This document shows, piece after piece, positions 1-8,158 of a stretch of 64,000 nt of DNA. Positions within the stretch are counted from its first letter, which is position 1, and each line of letters starts with the position of its first letter. The notes below the pieces were generated by a model that did not search any database, was not told the origin of the DNA, and saw nothing but the letters and a program-made list of their open reading frames with translations. The position numbers were made by a program, and so were the translations under genes. Source of the DNA: Pseudomonas izuensis (lineage in GTDB: Bacteria > Pseudomonadota > Gammaproteobacteria > Pseudomonadales > Pseudomonadaceae); NCBI RefSeq assembly GCF_009861505.1, contig NZ_WTFT01000008.1, positions 55,552 through 119,551 of the forward strand. Direction: 5' to 3'.

Positions 1-33
1 CAGGCTCACTCCTACAGGGGATCTTCGTTGGGT

Positions 34-522
34 TTAGAGATTGAGCACCATCTCATGCCACGCCATGCCGCCATGGTCGGAAGCGGAAGGCTTGATGTAG
101 GCAAAGCCGAAACCGGCATACAACGGAATATGCCGTTCCTTACACATCAGATGAATCGTCGCCTTGCCCATGCCGCGCATGCGCTCGATAAACTCGCCCA
201 TCAGGCGCTTTGCCAGGCCCTGCCCCTGATAATCCGGATGCACCACCACCGACATGATCACCACGTGCGGGCCGGCCGGGTCGTGGCCGATCAGTTCCTT
301 GAACGCCTCGTCCGACACTTCCACCTGGAACGCCGCGCCGGAGTTGATGAATCCGGCCACCACGCCGTCCACTTCGGCAACGATGAAACCCTCGGGCCAG
401 GTGGCAATGCGGGTGGCGATTTTCTCCCGGGTCGCGGCTTCGTCGCCTTCGTAGGCAACGGTTTCGATGGCGTAGCAGCGGTCCAGATCGGCAGGCGTGA
501 CGTTGCGAATGACGGTGTTCAT
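34..522 (-). CDS. GNAT-family N-acetyltransferase
   Basis: A 162-residue protein with the GNAT fold. The acetyl-CoA pyrophosphate-loop motif is visible as VVHPDYQGQGLAKRLM around residues 93-108, and the C-terminal part has the LYAGFGF strand-turn of the family. The sequence resembles the arylalkylamine/serotonin-type branch, which acetylates small primary amines, but the substrate cannot be read from sequence. The ATG start is directly preceded by the usual upstream spacing and the length is normal for a single GNAT domain. It sits just outside the left boundary of the integrated element and shows host-like base composition. Confidence 0.85.
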   Translation of the reverse strand: MNTVIRNVTPADLDRCYAIETVAYEGDEAATREKIATRIATWPEGFIVAEVDGVVAGFINSGAAFQVEVSDEAFKELIGHDPAGPHVVIMSVVVHPDYQGQGLAKRLMGEFIERMRGMGKATIHLMCKERHIPLYAGFGFAYIKPSASDHGGMAWHEMVLNL

Positions 523-619
523 GGCAGCTCGGAATCGGCGGGGAAAGGCTGGGGATCTTAAATCAGCAGCGGCGTGACATCGAGAGGCGAATCCTTTGAT
601 GCGCCTCCCGACGCCGGGG

Positions 620-1105
620 TCATTGCTTGATCGGCATCCAGATTTCCAGCTTGCCGGTGTTCAACTTCGGGTTGAAGTCTTCGCTGTAGCGCTCGAATTC
701 CGGGGCATCGGTCGCCGTGTACCCGGATTGCGGAAGCCAGGTGTCACAAATGTAGCGGAAGGTCTGCGGCAGGCTGGTCAATGGCCCTTTGTGCTCAAAC
801 ACCGCGTAATACTGGGGCTGAATTTCTACCCAGCGGTAGGTATCGGGCAGGTCGTCGAGCTTGCTGATCTCGACCCCCGCGATGTAGTCAAAACCGCCCC
901 TGCCGTCGAAGTTGTAACCGACGCCGTACATCACTTCGTTTTTCTGGCCCGGAATCTGCCCCAGATGGGGCATGAGCTTTTCCCAAAGGGCCGGGATGCG
1001 CGGAATAGTCTGCTGGGTGAACCGGTCGCCAACACCGGCAATCAGGAAAAAGTGCCCGTGTTCGAAGCGAGGTTCCGACAGTTCGAAGCCTTTTTGTTCA
1101 TCCAT
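620..1105 (-). CDS. GyrI-like / AraC effector-binding domain protein
   Basis: A 161-residue stand-alone small-molecule-binding domain of the GyrI/SOUL type (AraC_E_bind). Visible hallmarks are the YGVGYNF segment, the aromatic strand YRWVEIQPQYYAVFEHKG and the C-terminal FERYSEDFNP...IWMPIK ending. The ATG at 1105 was chosen because AGGAG lies eight bases upstream; an in-frame start at 1159 would fall inside the direct repeat and has no ribosome site. Such proteins bind hydrophobic ligands. No DNA-binding domain is present. Before insertion of the element this gene would have lain about 67 bp downstream of lysE (13492-14154) on the same strand. Confidence 0.8.
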   Translation of the reverse strand: MDEQKGFELSEPRFEHGHFFLIAGVGDRFTQQTIPRIPALWEKLMPHLGQIPGQKNEVMYGVGYNFDGRGGFDYIAGVEISKLDDLPDTYRWVEIQPQYYAVFEHKGPLTSLPQTFRYICDTWLPQSGYTATDAPEFERYSEDFNPKLNTGKLEIWMPIKQ

Positions 1106-1138
1106 GATGCAACTCCTGGAAGGAAAAAGTGGGTTCGG

Positions 1139-1154
1139 CTGGGAGTATAGAAGC
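1139..1154. repeat. attL: left 16-bp direct repeat of the integrated element
   Basis: The sequence CTGGGAGTATAGAAGC here recurs exactly at 13458-13473. The two copies bracket the integrase-bearing element with the integrase gene starting 155 bp inside the left copy, as expected for a site-specific integration product. It lies 34 bp upstream of the GyrI-like start codon and not in a tRNA gene. Confidence 0.85.
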
Positions 1155-1250
1155 AACAATCTACTCCAAACTGCCGAGATAGAGGGCTACAAGCCAGATA
1201 CTGCTTGGGCTTTCGCCGTTTTCATTGTCCAGCTAAGTACAGCTAAATTT

Positions 1251-1297
1251 CGTGGTAGCCAGCAAAAAACAGTGGTAGAAAAAAGACAGTTACCACG
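1251..1297. promoter_or_regulatory. Probable left arm-type integrase sites
   Basis: Three copies of a CGTGGTAAC-like motif lie between attL and the integrase start: CGTGGTAG at 1251-1258, AGTGGTAG at 1271-1278, and the inverted GTTACCACG at 1289-1297. The same motif occurs twice beside attR (13378-13386 and 13391-13399). Short repeats flanking both att cores are typical of integrase arm-binding sites; this assignment is inference from position and repetition. The last copy overlaps the presumed int leader, so it may also serve autoregulation. Confidence 0.55.
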
Positions 1298-1309
1298 AGG
1301 AGCGCCGCC

Positions 1310-2599
1310 ATGAGCAAGCCCAACCTCACCGACCTGCAAGCTGAGAATGCCTCCGGCCCAGACGGACAGAGGATCAAAAAGCACATCCTCACCGACCCGG
1401 AAATTAGGAACTTCACCGGGCCTATCGGGAAGAAGATCAAGAAATACCACGTTGGTGACGGCCTCTATTTGTGGTGCATGAAAGAGGGTGGCCGCTGCTG
1501 GCGCTTCCGTTATTACCTTGACGGCAAAGAGCGCGGTATGGCGCTAGGAACGTATCCGAAGGTCAGCCTAGCTGACGCCAGAAAGGCCGTCGAGAAACAG
1601 CGCGAGATCCTAAAGGCTGGCACCGACCCGGCAGTGGAAAAGAGAAAGGCCAAGCAAACCGACAAACTGGCAAAGGAGGACACCTTCGAAGCGCTAGCCA
1701 AGGAGTGGTACGACAGCCGTTCGCACACATGGTCAAGCAAGTATGCCGCCGATGAGTGGACACGCCTTGAACAGCATGCGTTCCCTAACCTCCGCAAGCT
1801 GCCGGTCAGTCAGATCCAACCCCTCGACCTGATCGCCGTACTGCGCAAAGTGCAAGCCACCGGTGCCACCTCGTCCGCCTTCCGCCTGCTCTCAACCATC
1901 CGCCAGATCCTCGACTTTGCGATCAACAGCGGGCGGCTGGCCCACAATGTAGCCATCGGTCGTGAGGGCGCGTTGAAGGTTCACAAGCCTAAAAACCGCG
2001 CCCATGTCAGCCTTACAGAATTCCCTGATCTGGTGAAAGCGATTGCCACTTACGATCAGATCGGCACTCGCGAGGTTATGCTCGCGCTGCAATTGATTAC
2101 GTTGGTTTTTACTCGTGCTAATGAATTGCTCCAGGCTGAATGGACGGAATTCGATTTCGATAAATTGCTGTGGGAGATCCCCGCTTCCAGAATGAAAATG
2201 GAAAAAACCTTGTTGGTCCCGTTAGCACCGCAAGTGGTGGCAATTTTAAAAGAGCTAAAAGCAATGCACCCGGACAGTAAATTTATTTTACCGGGACGCG
2301 ACGGTAAAAAAGGACTGTCCATTAACGCTCTGCTAGGAGCGCTCGATTCGCTGGGGTATGGAAAAAAACAAACGGTACACGGCTTCCGCCACATCGCCTC
2401 TACGATCCTCAACGAAGCGCGCAATGGTGATGAAAGGTTGTTTGACGGCGATGCCGTCGAGGCCCAGTTGGCGCACACCAGCGGCGGCACTCGCGGTGTT
2501 TACAACAAAGCGAAGTATCTACCTGAAAGGAGAAAAATCATGGGCTGGTGGGCCGACTACCTTGATGAAATAGCTAGGAAAGGTGCCGTTGATAATTAA
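1310..2599 (+). CDS. int: Tyrosine recombinase, P4-type integrase
   Basis: A 429-residue site-specific recombinase that would catalyse integration and excision of the element. An N-terminal DUF4102-like arm-binding region (about 40-115, with GLYLWCMKEGGRCWRFRY) is followed by a core-binding SAM-like domain and the catalytic domain. Catalytic residues are recognisable: Arg269 in TRANELLQAEW, the HxxR box HGFRH at 357-361, His389, and the nucleophile Tyr398 in RGVYNKAKYLPER. The start has the ribosome site ACGAGGAG upstream. The gene lies immediately inside the left repeat and reads into the element, the usual arrangement for P4-like integrases. The length is full, so it is probably functional. 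Confidence 0.95.
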   Translation: MSKPNLTDLQAENASGPDGQRIKKHILTDPEIRNFTGPIGKKIKKYHVGDGLYLWCMKEGGRCWRFRYYLDGKERGMALGTYPKVSLADARKAVEKQREILKAGTDPAVEKRKAKQTDKLAKEDTFEALAKEWYDSRSHTWSSKYAADEWTRLEQHAFPNLRKLPVSQIQPLDLIAVLRKVQATGATSSAFRLLSTIRQILDFAINSGRLAHNVAIGREGALKVHKPKNRAHVSLTEFPDLVKAIATYDQIGTREVMLALQLITLVFTRANELLQAEWTEFDFDKLLWEIPASRMKMEKTLLVPLAPQVVAILKELKAMHPDSKFILPGRDGKKGLSINALLGALDSLGYGKKQTVHGFRHIASTILNEARNGDERLFDGDAVEAQLAHTSGGTRGVYNKAKYLPERRKIMGWWADYLDEIARKGAVDN

Positions 2600-2722
2600 A
2601 GGGTATATCGATTGTGGAAAGCGTGGTTGGATTCACAAACCGTGCAAGTACAATGTAGGACACCGGGCAACGCAACGCACGCGCCTGTGCTCCCCAGCCT
2701 TTGAACGCGTGTGGCCCAGATA

Positions 2723-2752
2723 AAGAGTAAAGGTAAAGAGTAAAGGTAAAGA
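2723..2752. repeat. 13-bp tandem repeat upstream of alpA-like gene
   Basis: Two perfect copies of AAAGAGTAAAGGT plus a four-base partial third copy lie between the integrase stop and the AlpA-like gene. The AG-rich direct repeats may be regulator-binding sites in the promoter region of the replication operon; no function is known. Confidence 0.6.
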
Positions 2753-2856
2753 AGCGCGTAAAGGCGCGGTATCGCTGGGGATGCGACACAAGCTTCGATT
2801 GCGTAACGGATAGCGGCCATTGGTCGCTGAATCAGTTCTCGTGTCGGAGCTTTTTT

Positions 2857-3141
2857 ATGTCCACGATTTCTTTCGAAGACCTCCCTGCTTGGGCCGTCAT
2901 GCGCCTGCCTGTCGTTAAAGCTGTCACCGGCCTTAGCCGCGTTTCTATCTGGAACGGCGTCAAAGCTGGAACCTTCCCTAGACCTGTACAAATCGGTCCG
3001 CGCTGCGTTGGCTGGCGTGTCTCTGACGTCCGTGCGTTTTTGGAGTCGCTCACTTCCAAAAAAGAAATCGACGGCAACGTCCTCAAAGCGACTGCGGAAA
3101 AAGCCCGTCGCCGCGCCGAGAAAGCCGCAGAACTGATCTAG
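2857..3141 (+). CDS. AlpA-family transcriptional regulator / excisionase-like protein
   Basis: A 94-residue winged-helix protein of the AlpA/MerR-like excisionase type. The family core is present: LSRVSIWNGVKAGTFPRPVQ, then GWRVSDVRAFLES (about residues 26-65), followed by a basic helical tail. AlpA proteins in P4-like elements act as transcription activators of int or as recombination directionality factors. The ATG has GGAG eight bases upstream. It is 11 bp upstream of the replication gene and probably in one operon with it. Confidence 0.88.
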   Translation: MSTISFEDLPAWAVMRLPVVKAVTGLSRVSIWNGVKAGTFPRPVQIGPRCVGWRVSDVRAFLESLTSKKEIDGNVLKATAEKARRRAEKAAELI

Positions 3142-3152
3142 GGGGTGATGCT

Positions 3153-5096
3153 ATGAGCCCTATCAGTAATGCACAGTTTCTCGGTGCCCTCTTCCATCCC
3201 AATGAGACGTGCTGGACCACCCACTTTCGCGAAAATCCCAGTGATGCCAACGGAGGGCACTGGGGCGGGCAATCCTGTCAGCCGGGGCAGACCGTCGATG
3301 CACCTGACCGGAACGCCTACTTCAGCGTGGCGAGCTTCAAAGCCAGTTCAACCGGACGGACTAAAGACAATTTCAGCAGCTTAGTCGTGGTGGTGCTGGA
3401 TGATGCCCAAAAGTGCCCGCTGGTCCCTACCTGGCTGCTGCGCACGTCAGCCGACAAAGTACAGGTCGGCTATTGCCTGAGTGACCCCGTCGCTGACCTG
3501 GGGATTGCCAAGCGACTGCATGAACGGCTGGCGAAGGCAGGGCATATCCCCTTGGATCGCAACGGTAACAATCCTGTGCGCTATGTCCGGTTGCCGGTGG
3601 GAGTGAATACCAAGCGTGACCCGCCGTATGCCTGTCAACTGGAAGTGTGGCAGCCCGAGAAAACCTACAGCCTGAGCGAGTTGATCGAGGGACTGGGACT
3701 GGATGCTGCCTACATCCTGCATGGCAATTCAGAGGCGGCCCCAAAGCCGAGTGCCACCTTCGGCGGGGCTATCCCCGAGGGCGCCCGCAATTCGACCTTG
3801 ACCAGCCTTGCAGGCACCATGCGGCGCAGGGGCATGGGTCGGGAAAGCATGGAGGCGGCCCTGTTGATAGAGAATGCCAGCCGGTGCTCCCCGCCGTTAC
3901 CTGAAAGTGAAGTCGCCACCATCGCCCGCTCCGTCGCCGCGTATACCCCAGCGGATGTTCCAAGCGATCCCCGGTCCACCCCCGGTTCGTCCGGCCATGG
4001 TTTCGAGGCGCCGTACCTGTCTGCGCTGTGGGACGACAAGCTGGCCATCGACTGGATGATCAGTGGCGTCCTCGAAAACAAGGTCATTGCCGAAATATGG
4101 GGGCCGGCTGGCGCCTATAAATCGTTTACCGCGTTCGACATGGCCGTCGCCATCACCAGCGGCCAGGAATGGCACGGGCACAAGATCACTCGCCAAGGCC
4201 CGGTGCTTTACGTCCCCGGCGAAGGTGGGCGGCGGAATATCGTCCGGCGCTTGAAGGTGTTGTGCCAGGAGCGGGGGCTAGGACCACAGCAAATAAGAAT
4301 CTCCAACATGCCGATGCTGCTTTCCAAGGCTGAGCAGTACGAGTTCCTGCGTGATGAAATCGCCAAATTCGATATTCCACCGGTGCTTATTATCATCGAT
4401 ACGTTGGCAAAGAATTTTGGCGGCAACGAAAATTCAGCCGAAGACATGGGTGCCTTTCTGGATAACCTCGGCAAGCTGTCCAGAGATTTTGAGGCGACGA
4501 TATTAATCATTCATCACTGTGGTTATGACGGCACGCACTCGCGGGGTTCTTACGCCTTGCACGCCGGAGTAGACGTGGAATATCAGGCGATAGCTGATAA
4601 GCACACCAAAACTCTGATTCTTAAAAACGAAAAAATGAAAGATGCCGAGGAAGGCAAGAGCTTTTACTTCAATATAAAAGTGGTTGGACTGAAAAACGAA
4701 TCGACTGGCGAAGTTATCAACGACGACGAAGGCAACGCGATTACCAGTATCGTTTTGCATACCAGCAGCTCGCAATACGCGGCGGCCAGAGACGCTTTCT
4801 TTAGCAAACATCAGGTCTTCAAAAGCACACGGGGCAGCAAGATCGAGAAACGCTTGCCGAAGGTACTGAAACAGGCGCGCTTTCACCCGGAATGCAGTGA
4901 TCGGCAAATGGCACAGGTGGTCGACCCCGCAGTAGCGGACCATTCATGGGTGGGCACCATGCGTGCATTGATGCTGAGCGAAGGGCTGGTGGAAGGTGAA
5001 CACTTCAAGCTGACCGAGGAAGGGGAACAGGCGGCGATCATGTTCGATTCTCTAGTGCAGTTGGTCGATGTGGCGAAGCAGATTTTCAAGAAGTGA
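3153..5096 (+). CDS. Element replication protein: primase / RecA-fold helicase (RepA-like)
   Basis: A 647-residue multidomain replication protein. Residues 1-175 resemble a RepB-type primase domain. About 205-270 looks like the helical primase C-terminal domain (PEGARNSTLTSLAGTMRRRG ... SEVATIARSVAAY). An AAA_25/RecA-like ATPase follows, with Walker A GPAGAYKS at 317-324 and Walker B VLIIIDTLAK near 410-419. The C-terminal 90 residues look like a winged helix. Proteins of this architecture replicate plasmids and phage satellites after binding iterons. The adjacent 3' intergenic region carries such repeats. No relaxase or partition gene accompanies it. Confidence is high for the ATPase and moderate for the primase part. 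Confidence 0.85.
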   Translation: MSPISNAQFLGALFHPNETCWTTHFRENPSDANGGHWGGQSCQPGQTVDAPDRNAYFSVASFKASSTGRTKDNFSSLVVVVLDDAQKCPLVPTWLLRTSADKVQVGYCLSDPVADLGIAKRLHERLAKAGHIPLDRNGNNPVRYVRLPVGVNTKRDPPYACQLEVWQPEKTYSLSELIEGLGLDAAYILHGNSEAAPKPSATFGGAIPEGARNSTLTSLAGTMRRRGMGRESMEAALLIENASRCSPPLPESEVATIARSVAAYTPADVPSDPRSTPGSSGHGFEAPYLSALWDDKLAIDWMISGVLENKVIAEIWGPAGAYKSFTAFDMAVAITSGQEWHGHKITRQGPVLYVPGEGGRRNIVRRLKVLCQERGLGPQQIRISNMPMLLSKAEQYEFLRDEIAKFDIPPVLIIIDTLAKNFGGNENSAEDMGAFLDNLGKLSRDFEATILIIHHCGYDGTHSRGSYALHAGVDVEYQAIADKHTKTLILKNEKMKDAEEGKSFYFNIKVVGLKNESTGEVINDDEGNAITSIVLHTSSSQYAAARDAFFSKHQVFKSTRGSKIEKRLPKVLKQARFHPECSDRQMAQVVDPAVADHSWVGTMRALMLSEGLVEGEHFKLTEEGEQAAIMFDSLVQLVDVAKQIFKK

Positions 5097-5132
5097 TGAT
5101 TATATGAATCGTTATCTTCATATCGAAATGAG

Positions 5133-5284
5133 TGGATGGGCAGGCCATCCACCCCTACTGGATGGGCAGACCATCCACTGCCCATCCACAAGGGCTTTGA
5201 AATACCTGTTGGTGGGCCCTAGAACGCGGTTTGTAGGGTGGATGCCCAGACCATCCACAACCCATCCAGACCATAGTGGATGGT
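5133..5284. repeat. Iteron-like repeat cluster, probable origin of replication
   Basis: Just after the replication gene are three copies of a 19-bp unit with internal dyad, TGGATGGGCAGACCATCCA-like, at 5133-5151, 5159-5177 and 5239-5257. An inverted half unit lies at 5178-5190 and a fourth, looser copy with both arms (CCATCCA ... TGGATGG) at about 5262-5284. Each unit has the palindromic arms TGGATGG and CCATCCA. Clustering next to a primase/helicase gene suggests the element's ori; this is inference. Confidence 0.7.
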
Positions 5285-5360
5285 TGGGGGGTTCTGGAAG
5301 AACCCCACCCTCCACAGGCCAATTTTGACCTTTGAAAAGCCCCAACGGGAGGGACTGTGA

Positions 5361-5648
5361 ATGAAACCAAAACTGCTGGTACATCCATCACAAGCCAGGA
5401 CCATTAGTAACCCGGTGGAAGTCGAACGGCTACTGGCAATGGGTTGGCTCATTGGCTCACCAAAGCCCAAGACGCCGATGGCTGCCAAGATGCGCTCACT
5501 GCGCGCTCGCCGCAGAGCCGAGGGCTGGGTGAACCTGACGCTTTGGCTTTGTCCTGAAGACCATGAAGCTATCAGGGCCGCTCAAAGCCCCGGTGAAACC
5601 GTCGTGGAGACGATCACAAGGCTGTGTAAAAAACAGAGTTTGATGTAG
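5361..5648 (+). CDS. Small basic hypothetical protein, possible ribbon-helix-helix type
   Basis: A 95-residue protein starting after a strong ribosome site (GGAGGGA). The C-terminal half, RRAEGWVNLTLWLCPEDHE followed by a helix with ETVVETITRL, has the strand-helix-helix look of Arc/CopG-like DNA-binding proteins. A basic stretch with RSLRARRRAE precedes it. It lies immediately after the iteron cluster, so a copy-control or repressor role is plausible. No family could be named with confidence. Confidence 0.6.
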   Translation: MKPKLLVHPSQARTISNPVEVERLLAMGWLIGSPKPKTPMAAKMRSLRARRRAEGWVNLTLWLCPEDHEAIRAAQSPGETVVETITRLCKKQSLM

Positions 5649-6141
5649 CTGATAGCGATTGTGGACGTACAGACAATAGAAACTGGTGAGTTCCGTAATC
5701 GATCCAGAGCGTCTAGAGCGTACTTTCAAGGATGCAGGAATGGCCTAAAACCATACTTCCGCTGTTCTATCAGCAGCCTAAATGTGGAATTAAACGCTTT
5801 AAAAACAGACAGTTAGAGAAAGAAAACGTGGTAACTCACGAGATTGCTACCACTTCCAAACTGCTTATTGACCTACAAGTCAGCTTTATTGGGAGTGGTT
5901 GTAAGGCTCTACAGGACGCGCAGACGTCGAGGCTGCCAGATTCAGTGGGCACGATTCTAGAACGGCCCACACGCGACGACGCGGTCAGGACGGGGGTGAT
6001 TGGAGATAGATGACATGATAATTGCACCAGTCCGGCACACAATTCTGGATCTTCATGAGTCGTATCGGGATTTCGTGTGGCACCCCAAAGGCCACAAAGT
6101 CTTCAACGGCATAAGACAGAAAAACGTTAGAGGATTCCGGT
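5649..6141. other. 493-bp gap inside the element without a convincing gene
   Basis: No ORF here has a credible ribosome site. A 93-codon frame at 5732-6013 begins with an ATG pressed against its only possible Shine-Dalgarno sequence and has no recognisable domain. The gap contains one further CGTGGTAAC motif at 5827-5835, identical to the presumed integrase arm sites at the element ends. It probably holds the promoter of the downstream gene run. Confidence 0.5.
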
Positions 6142-6519
6142 ATGAAAGCCACTAGTGAATCGTCGGCACCTTACCAGACCGCGCTTGACTGGTCGGTCCC
6201 AAGCCAGTGGCAGCCCCAGCTTCGCGCTGACCTGAATGAACTCCAGGCGTACCGGACTGCTCAACAAGATCCTGCCAAGGTCGCCGCCAAGAAAGCGCGT
6301 GCGCTGCACGCCGGGTCTACTAAGTCCAGCCGCCTGCATGATGCGATAAACGCCATGGTCGAACAGCGCCGTCCACAACTGGAGAAATGGACCGGCAGTG
6401 ACACCAGCCGCGCTTGCTGGCTGACAAAGCTGATCCATCCAGACGCCAAGTTGGATAGATCCGGTAGACCTTCGGGCTGGCGCACTGTTTACAACCACCT
6501 TAAAACATTGTCGTTTTAA
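6142..6519 (+). CDS. Hypothetical protein, first gene of the small-gene run
   Basis: A 125-residue protein that I do not recognise. It is hydrophilic and mostly helical by composition. The N-terminal half is rich in Gln and Ala with a basic patch (KVAAKKARAL), and the C-terminal part has conserved-looking aromatics (SGWRTVYNHLKTL). The ribosome site AGAGGA precedes the ATG. It opens the co-oriented run of small genes (to 11102) but is separated from the next gene by about 90 bp, so it may be an early regulatory gene rather than a particle gene. Confidence 0.6.
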   Translation: MKATSESSAPYQTALDWSVPSQWQPQLRADLNELQAYRTAQQDPAKVAAKKARALHAGSTKSSRLHDAINAMVEQRRPQLEKWTGSDTSRACWLTKLIHPDAKLDRSGRPSGWRTVYNHLKTLSF

Positions 6520-6611
6520 CTTTAGAACAGCAGCCTATTTACTTTTTGGGCCATACAACAACTTCGCTTCGCAGTATGGTTACTCCAGATAAACCAACTG
6601 GAGTTCCATCC

Positions 6612-7082
6612 ATGTCCCGATCAGATGTCAGTACCGAACAGCGCCAGCCCGTCGTCTCTTTGTCCCCGAAAGACGTAAAGCTGCGCGAATCGGCGGGTAA
6701 TGAGTTCCGTATCATCGTGCCCGCTGGTACTCCCGTTGAAAGACTAAGTGAATCAAGCTTCTACGCCGTTGTGGCCCATCAGTTTCATGCCAATGACGAA
6801 CTAATTCTGATCGGTGCTGATCGTACTTTTTGGGCACGCTACTTGGTACTACAAGCCGGACAGGGCTACTGTGAAGTCTTCCAGCTTAGTTATAAAAAAC
6901 TCCCTGCAATGCTCTGCTCAATCGGCGAACAACTCCCGTCCAATCATCGACTGGTGTACATGGGCAGTGAAGAGCTGTGGTCAGCGGTGCGCAATAGCGA
7001 CGGCATCGTCATTATTAAGAATGCCATCAGCCAACAGGACTGCCTGCAACAACTGCTCCAGCATGCGAGCCTCAGAACATGA
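6612..7082 (+). CDS. Hypothetical element protein
   Basis: A 156-residue protein of unknown function. I chose the ATG at 6612 because GGAG lies nine bases upstream; an in-frame TTG at 6546 lacks a site. It is soluble, mixed alpha/beta, and rich in strands around residues 30-110 (VKLRESAGNEFRIIVPAGTP, ELILIGADRTFWARYLVLQ). The stop overlaps the next start (ATGA), showing translational coupling. No catalytic motif was recognised. Confidence 0.65.
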   Translation: MSRSDVSTEQRQPVVSLSPKDVKLRESAGNEFRIIVPAGTPVERLSESSFYAVVAHQFHANDELILIGADRTFWARYLVLQAGQGYCEVFQLSYKKLPAMLCSIGEQLPSNHRLVYMGSEELWSAVRNSDGIVIIKNAISQQDCLQQLLQHASLRT

Positions 7083-7555
7083 ACAACGAGTTGATAAATC
7101 GTCACGTCCAGGCGGTCGCGATTCAGTTTATAAGCTATCGCGGAACCCTGGACGCGCTCGCTAATTTCGTTGCCCACTCAATAGGTGACAGTGCGGCAAA
7201 CATGGCAGAACTGACCCATTATTTGGGCAAGGAAGCCACGCATAAAGATTTACTTAATTGGGATGTCGGCCTGTTTAAAAATACAGCCGGTGATTGGTCC
7301 TTAGTCTCTCTCGCCACGCCGCCGACTATCGAGGGAATGCGCTATCGACTGGAGCACTTCCCCACCAGTAATACGCAGTGCCGCTGGTGTCTGCAAGATG
7401 CCAAGCGTCTGGCGGATATCGACTTGGCCCCCGAAAAAGATATCCACGGCTTACCAGTGCTGCGCTCTCTGTTACATCCGGGTGGCTGCATGAAAGCGTG
7501 GCTAACGATGCGCAATCAAGTAGCTCGCGCCCAAACTAAGGAGTCCCTACTGTGA
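7079..7555 (+). CDS. Hypothetical element protein
   Basis: A 158-residue protein overlapping its upstream neighbour by 4 bp (ATGA) and its downstream one by 4 bp (GTGA), so it is certainly part of one translational unit. It is probably soluble. There is a CRWC motif near residue 101 and a second cysteine near 140 (PGGCMKAW), which could form a metal site or disulfide, but this is not a recognised zinc finger. I do not recognise the family. Confidence 0.65.
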   Translation: MNNELINRHVQAVAIQFISYRGTLDALANFVAHSIGDSAANMAELTHYLGKEATHKDLLNWDVGLFKNTAGDWSLVSLATPPTIEGMRYRLEHFPTSNTQCRWCLQDAKRLADIDLAPEKDIHGLPVLRSLLHPGGCMKAWLTMRNQVARAQTKESLL

Positions 7556-7821
7556 AACTTCCTCTACCGACTTATAAGAATTTCATAAACCTTTACGCTA
7601 TTGGTGAGGCCTTGCACATGTTTGTGAATCAGATCGACGAAGCCATTAAAACCCTGACCGCCGATGGTGTGCAATTCCACACTAAAAACCACATGATCCA
7701 GCTGATCATGCGCGAAGCAAAAATGTTTCCGTGTGAAGAAAGTTTTAAAGATGTGGAAACTTATCTTGGCGATGGCGCCGATGCGCTGTTACGTGACTTC
7801 GGGGTAGCGCATCATGGCTAA
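7552..7821 (+). CDS. Hypothetical small helical protein, GTG start
   Basis: An 89-residue protein starting with GTG inside the overlap GTGA with the preceding stop, an arrangement that fixes the start. It is helical and acidic in the C-terminal half (EESFKDVETYLGDGADALL). No family is recognised. The end overlaps the next gene by 8 bp. Tight packing with its neighbours suggests a shared role in particle formation or interference. Confidence 0.6.
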   Translation: MKLPLPTYKNFINLYAIGEALHMFVNQIDEAIKTLTADGVQFHTKNHMIQLIMREAKMFPCEESFKDVETYLGDGADALLRDFGVAHHG

Positions 7822-8158
7822 CGAAATCGATCTCTACGAAGGCGGTGAAGTCGGCCCGGTAAATGACCAGCCACTAGCACCCGCGCCAAGTCCTGACAGT
7901 ACCGACATGACCCATCGCGAAGCCCTGCCGGACACGCCTGATGTTCCGGATGGCCAAATCCTTGATCCGCAGGCCTATCAAAACTGGGTGGACTCGGTCG
8001 GGGACCTTCCGGTGGGGCAGGCCGCTGAATACCTGCCCGGAATGCAATTGCCGGACGGTCGGGTGATCCGGGTCTTCGGCATGAGCGGCCCCCACCCCAA
8101 CGCAAAACCTGCGCGGAAATCGGCCATGACCACGCTACTGGCGAGGGCGAAAAAATGA
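7814..8158 (+). CDS. Hypothetical protein with N-terminal tag shared with next gene
   Basis: A 114-residue, proline- and acid-rich protein. Its first about 38 residues (MANEIDLYEGGEVGPVND, then a P-L-A-P-x-P-S-P-D run and THRE) match the start of the next gene's product (MSNDIDAYSDNDIQ..., P-V-L-A-P, S-P-S-P-D, TNRE). The remainder is predicted disordered apart from a short beta motif (MQLPDGRVIRVFG). Shared N-terminal tags in neighbouring virion or scaffold genes often mediate recruitment to a common partner; here that is inference. The stop overlaps the next start (ATGA). Confidence 0.65.
   Translation: MANEIDLYEGGEVGPVNDQPLAPAPSPDSTDMTHREALPDTPDVPDGQILDPQAYQNWVDSVGDLPVGQAAEYLPGMQLPDGRVIRVFGMSGPHPNAKPARKSAMTTLLARAKK

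Noticed and set aside
1..20. REP unit at the left edge
   Set aside because: Only the terminal GCTCACTCCTACAGG-like half is inside the window, too short to list as a feature.
1100..1160. tRNA gene as attachment site
   Set aside because: The repeat lies in intergenic DNA and no cloverleaf sequence is recognisable next to either copy.
5732..6013. 93-codon ORF in the gap of the element
   Set aside because: The only ribosome-like bases touch the ATG and no family feature is visible; reported as gap.
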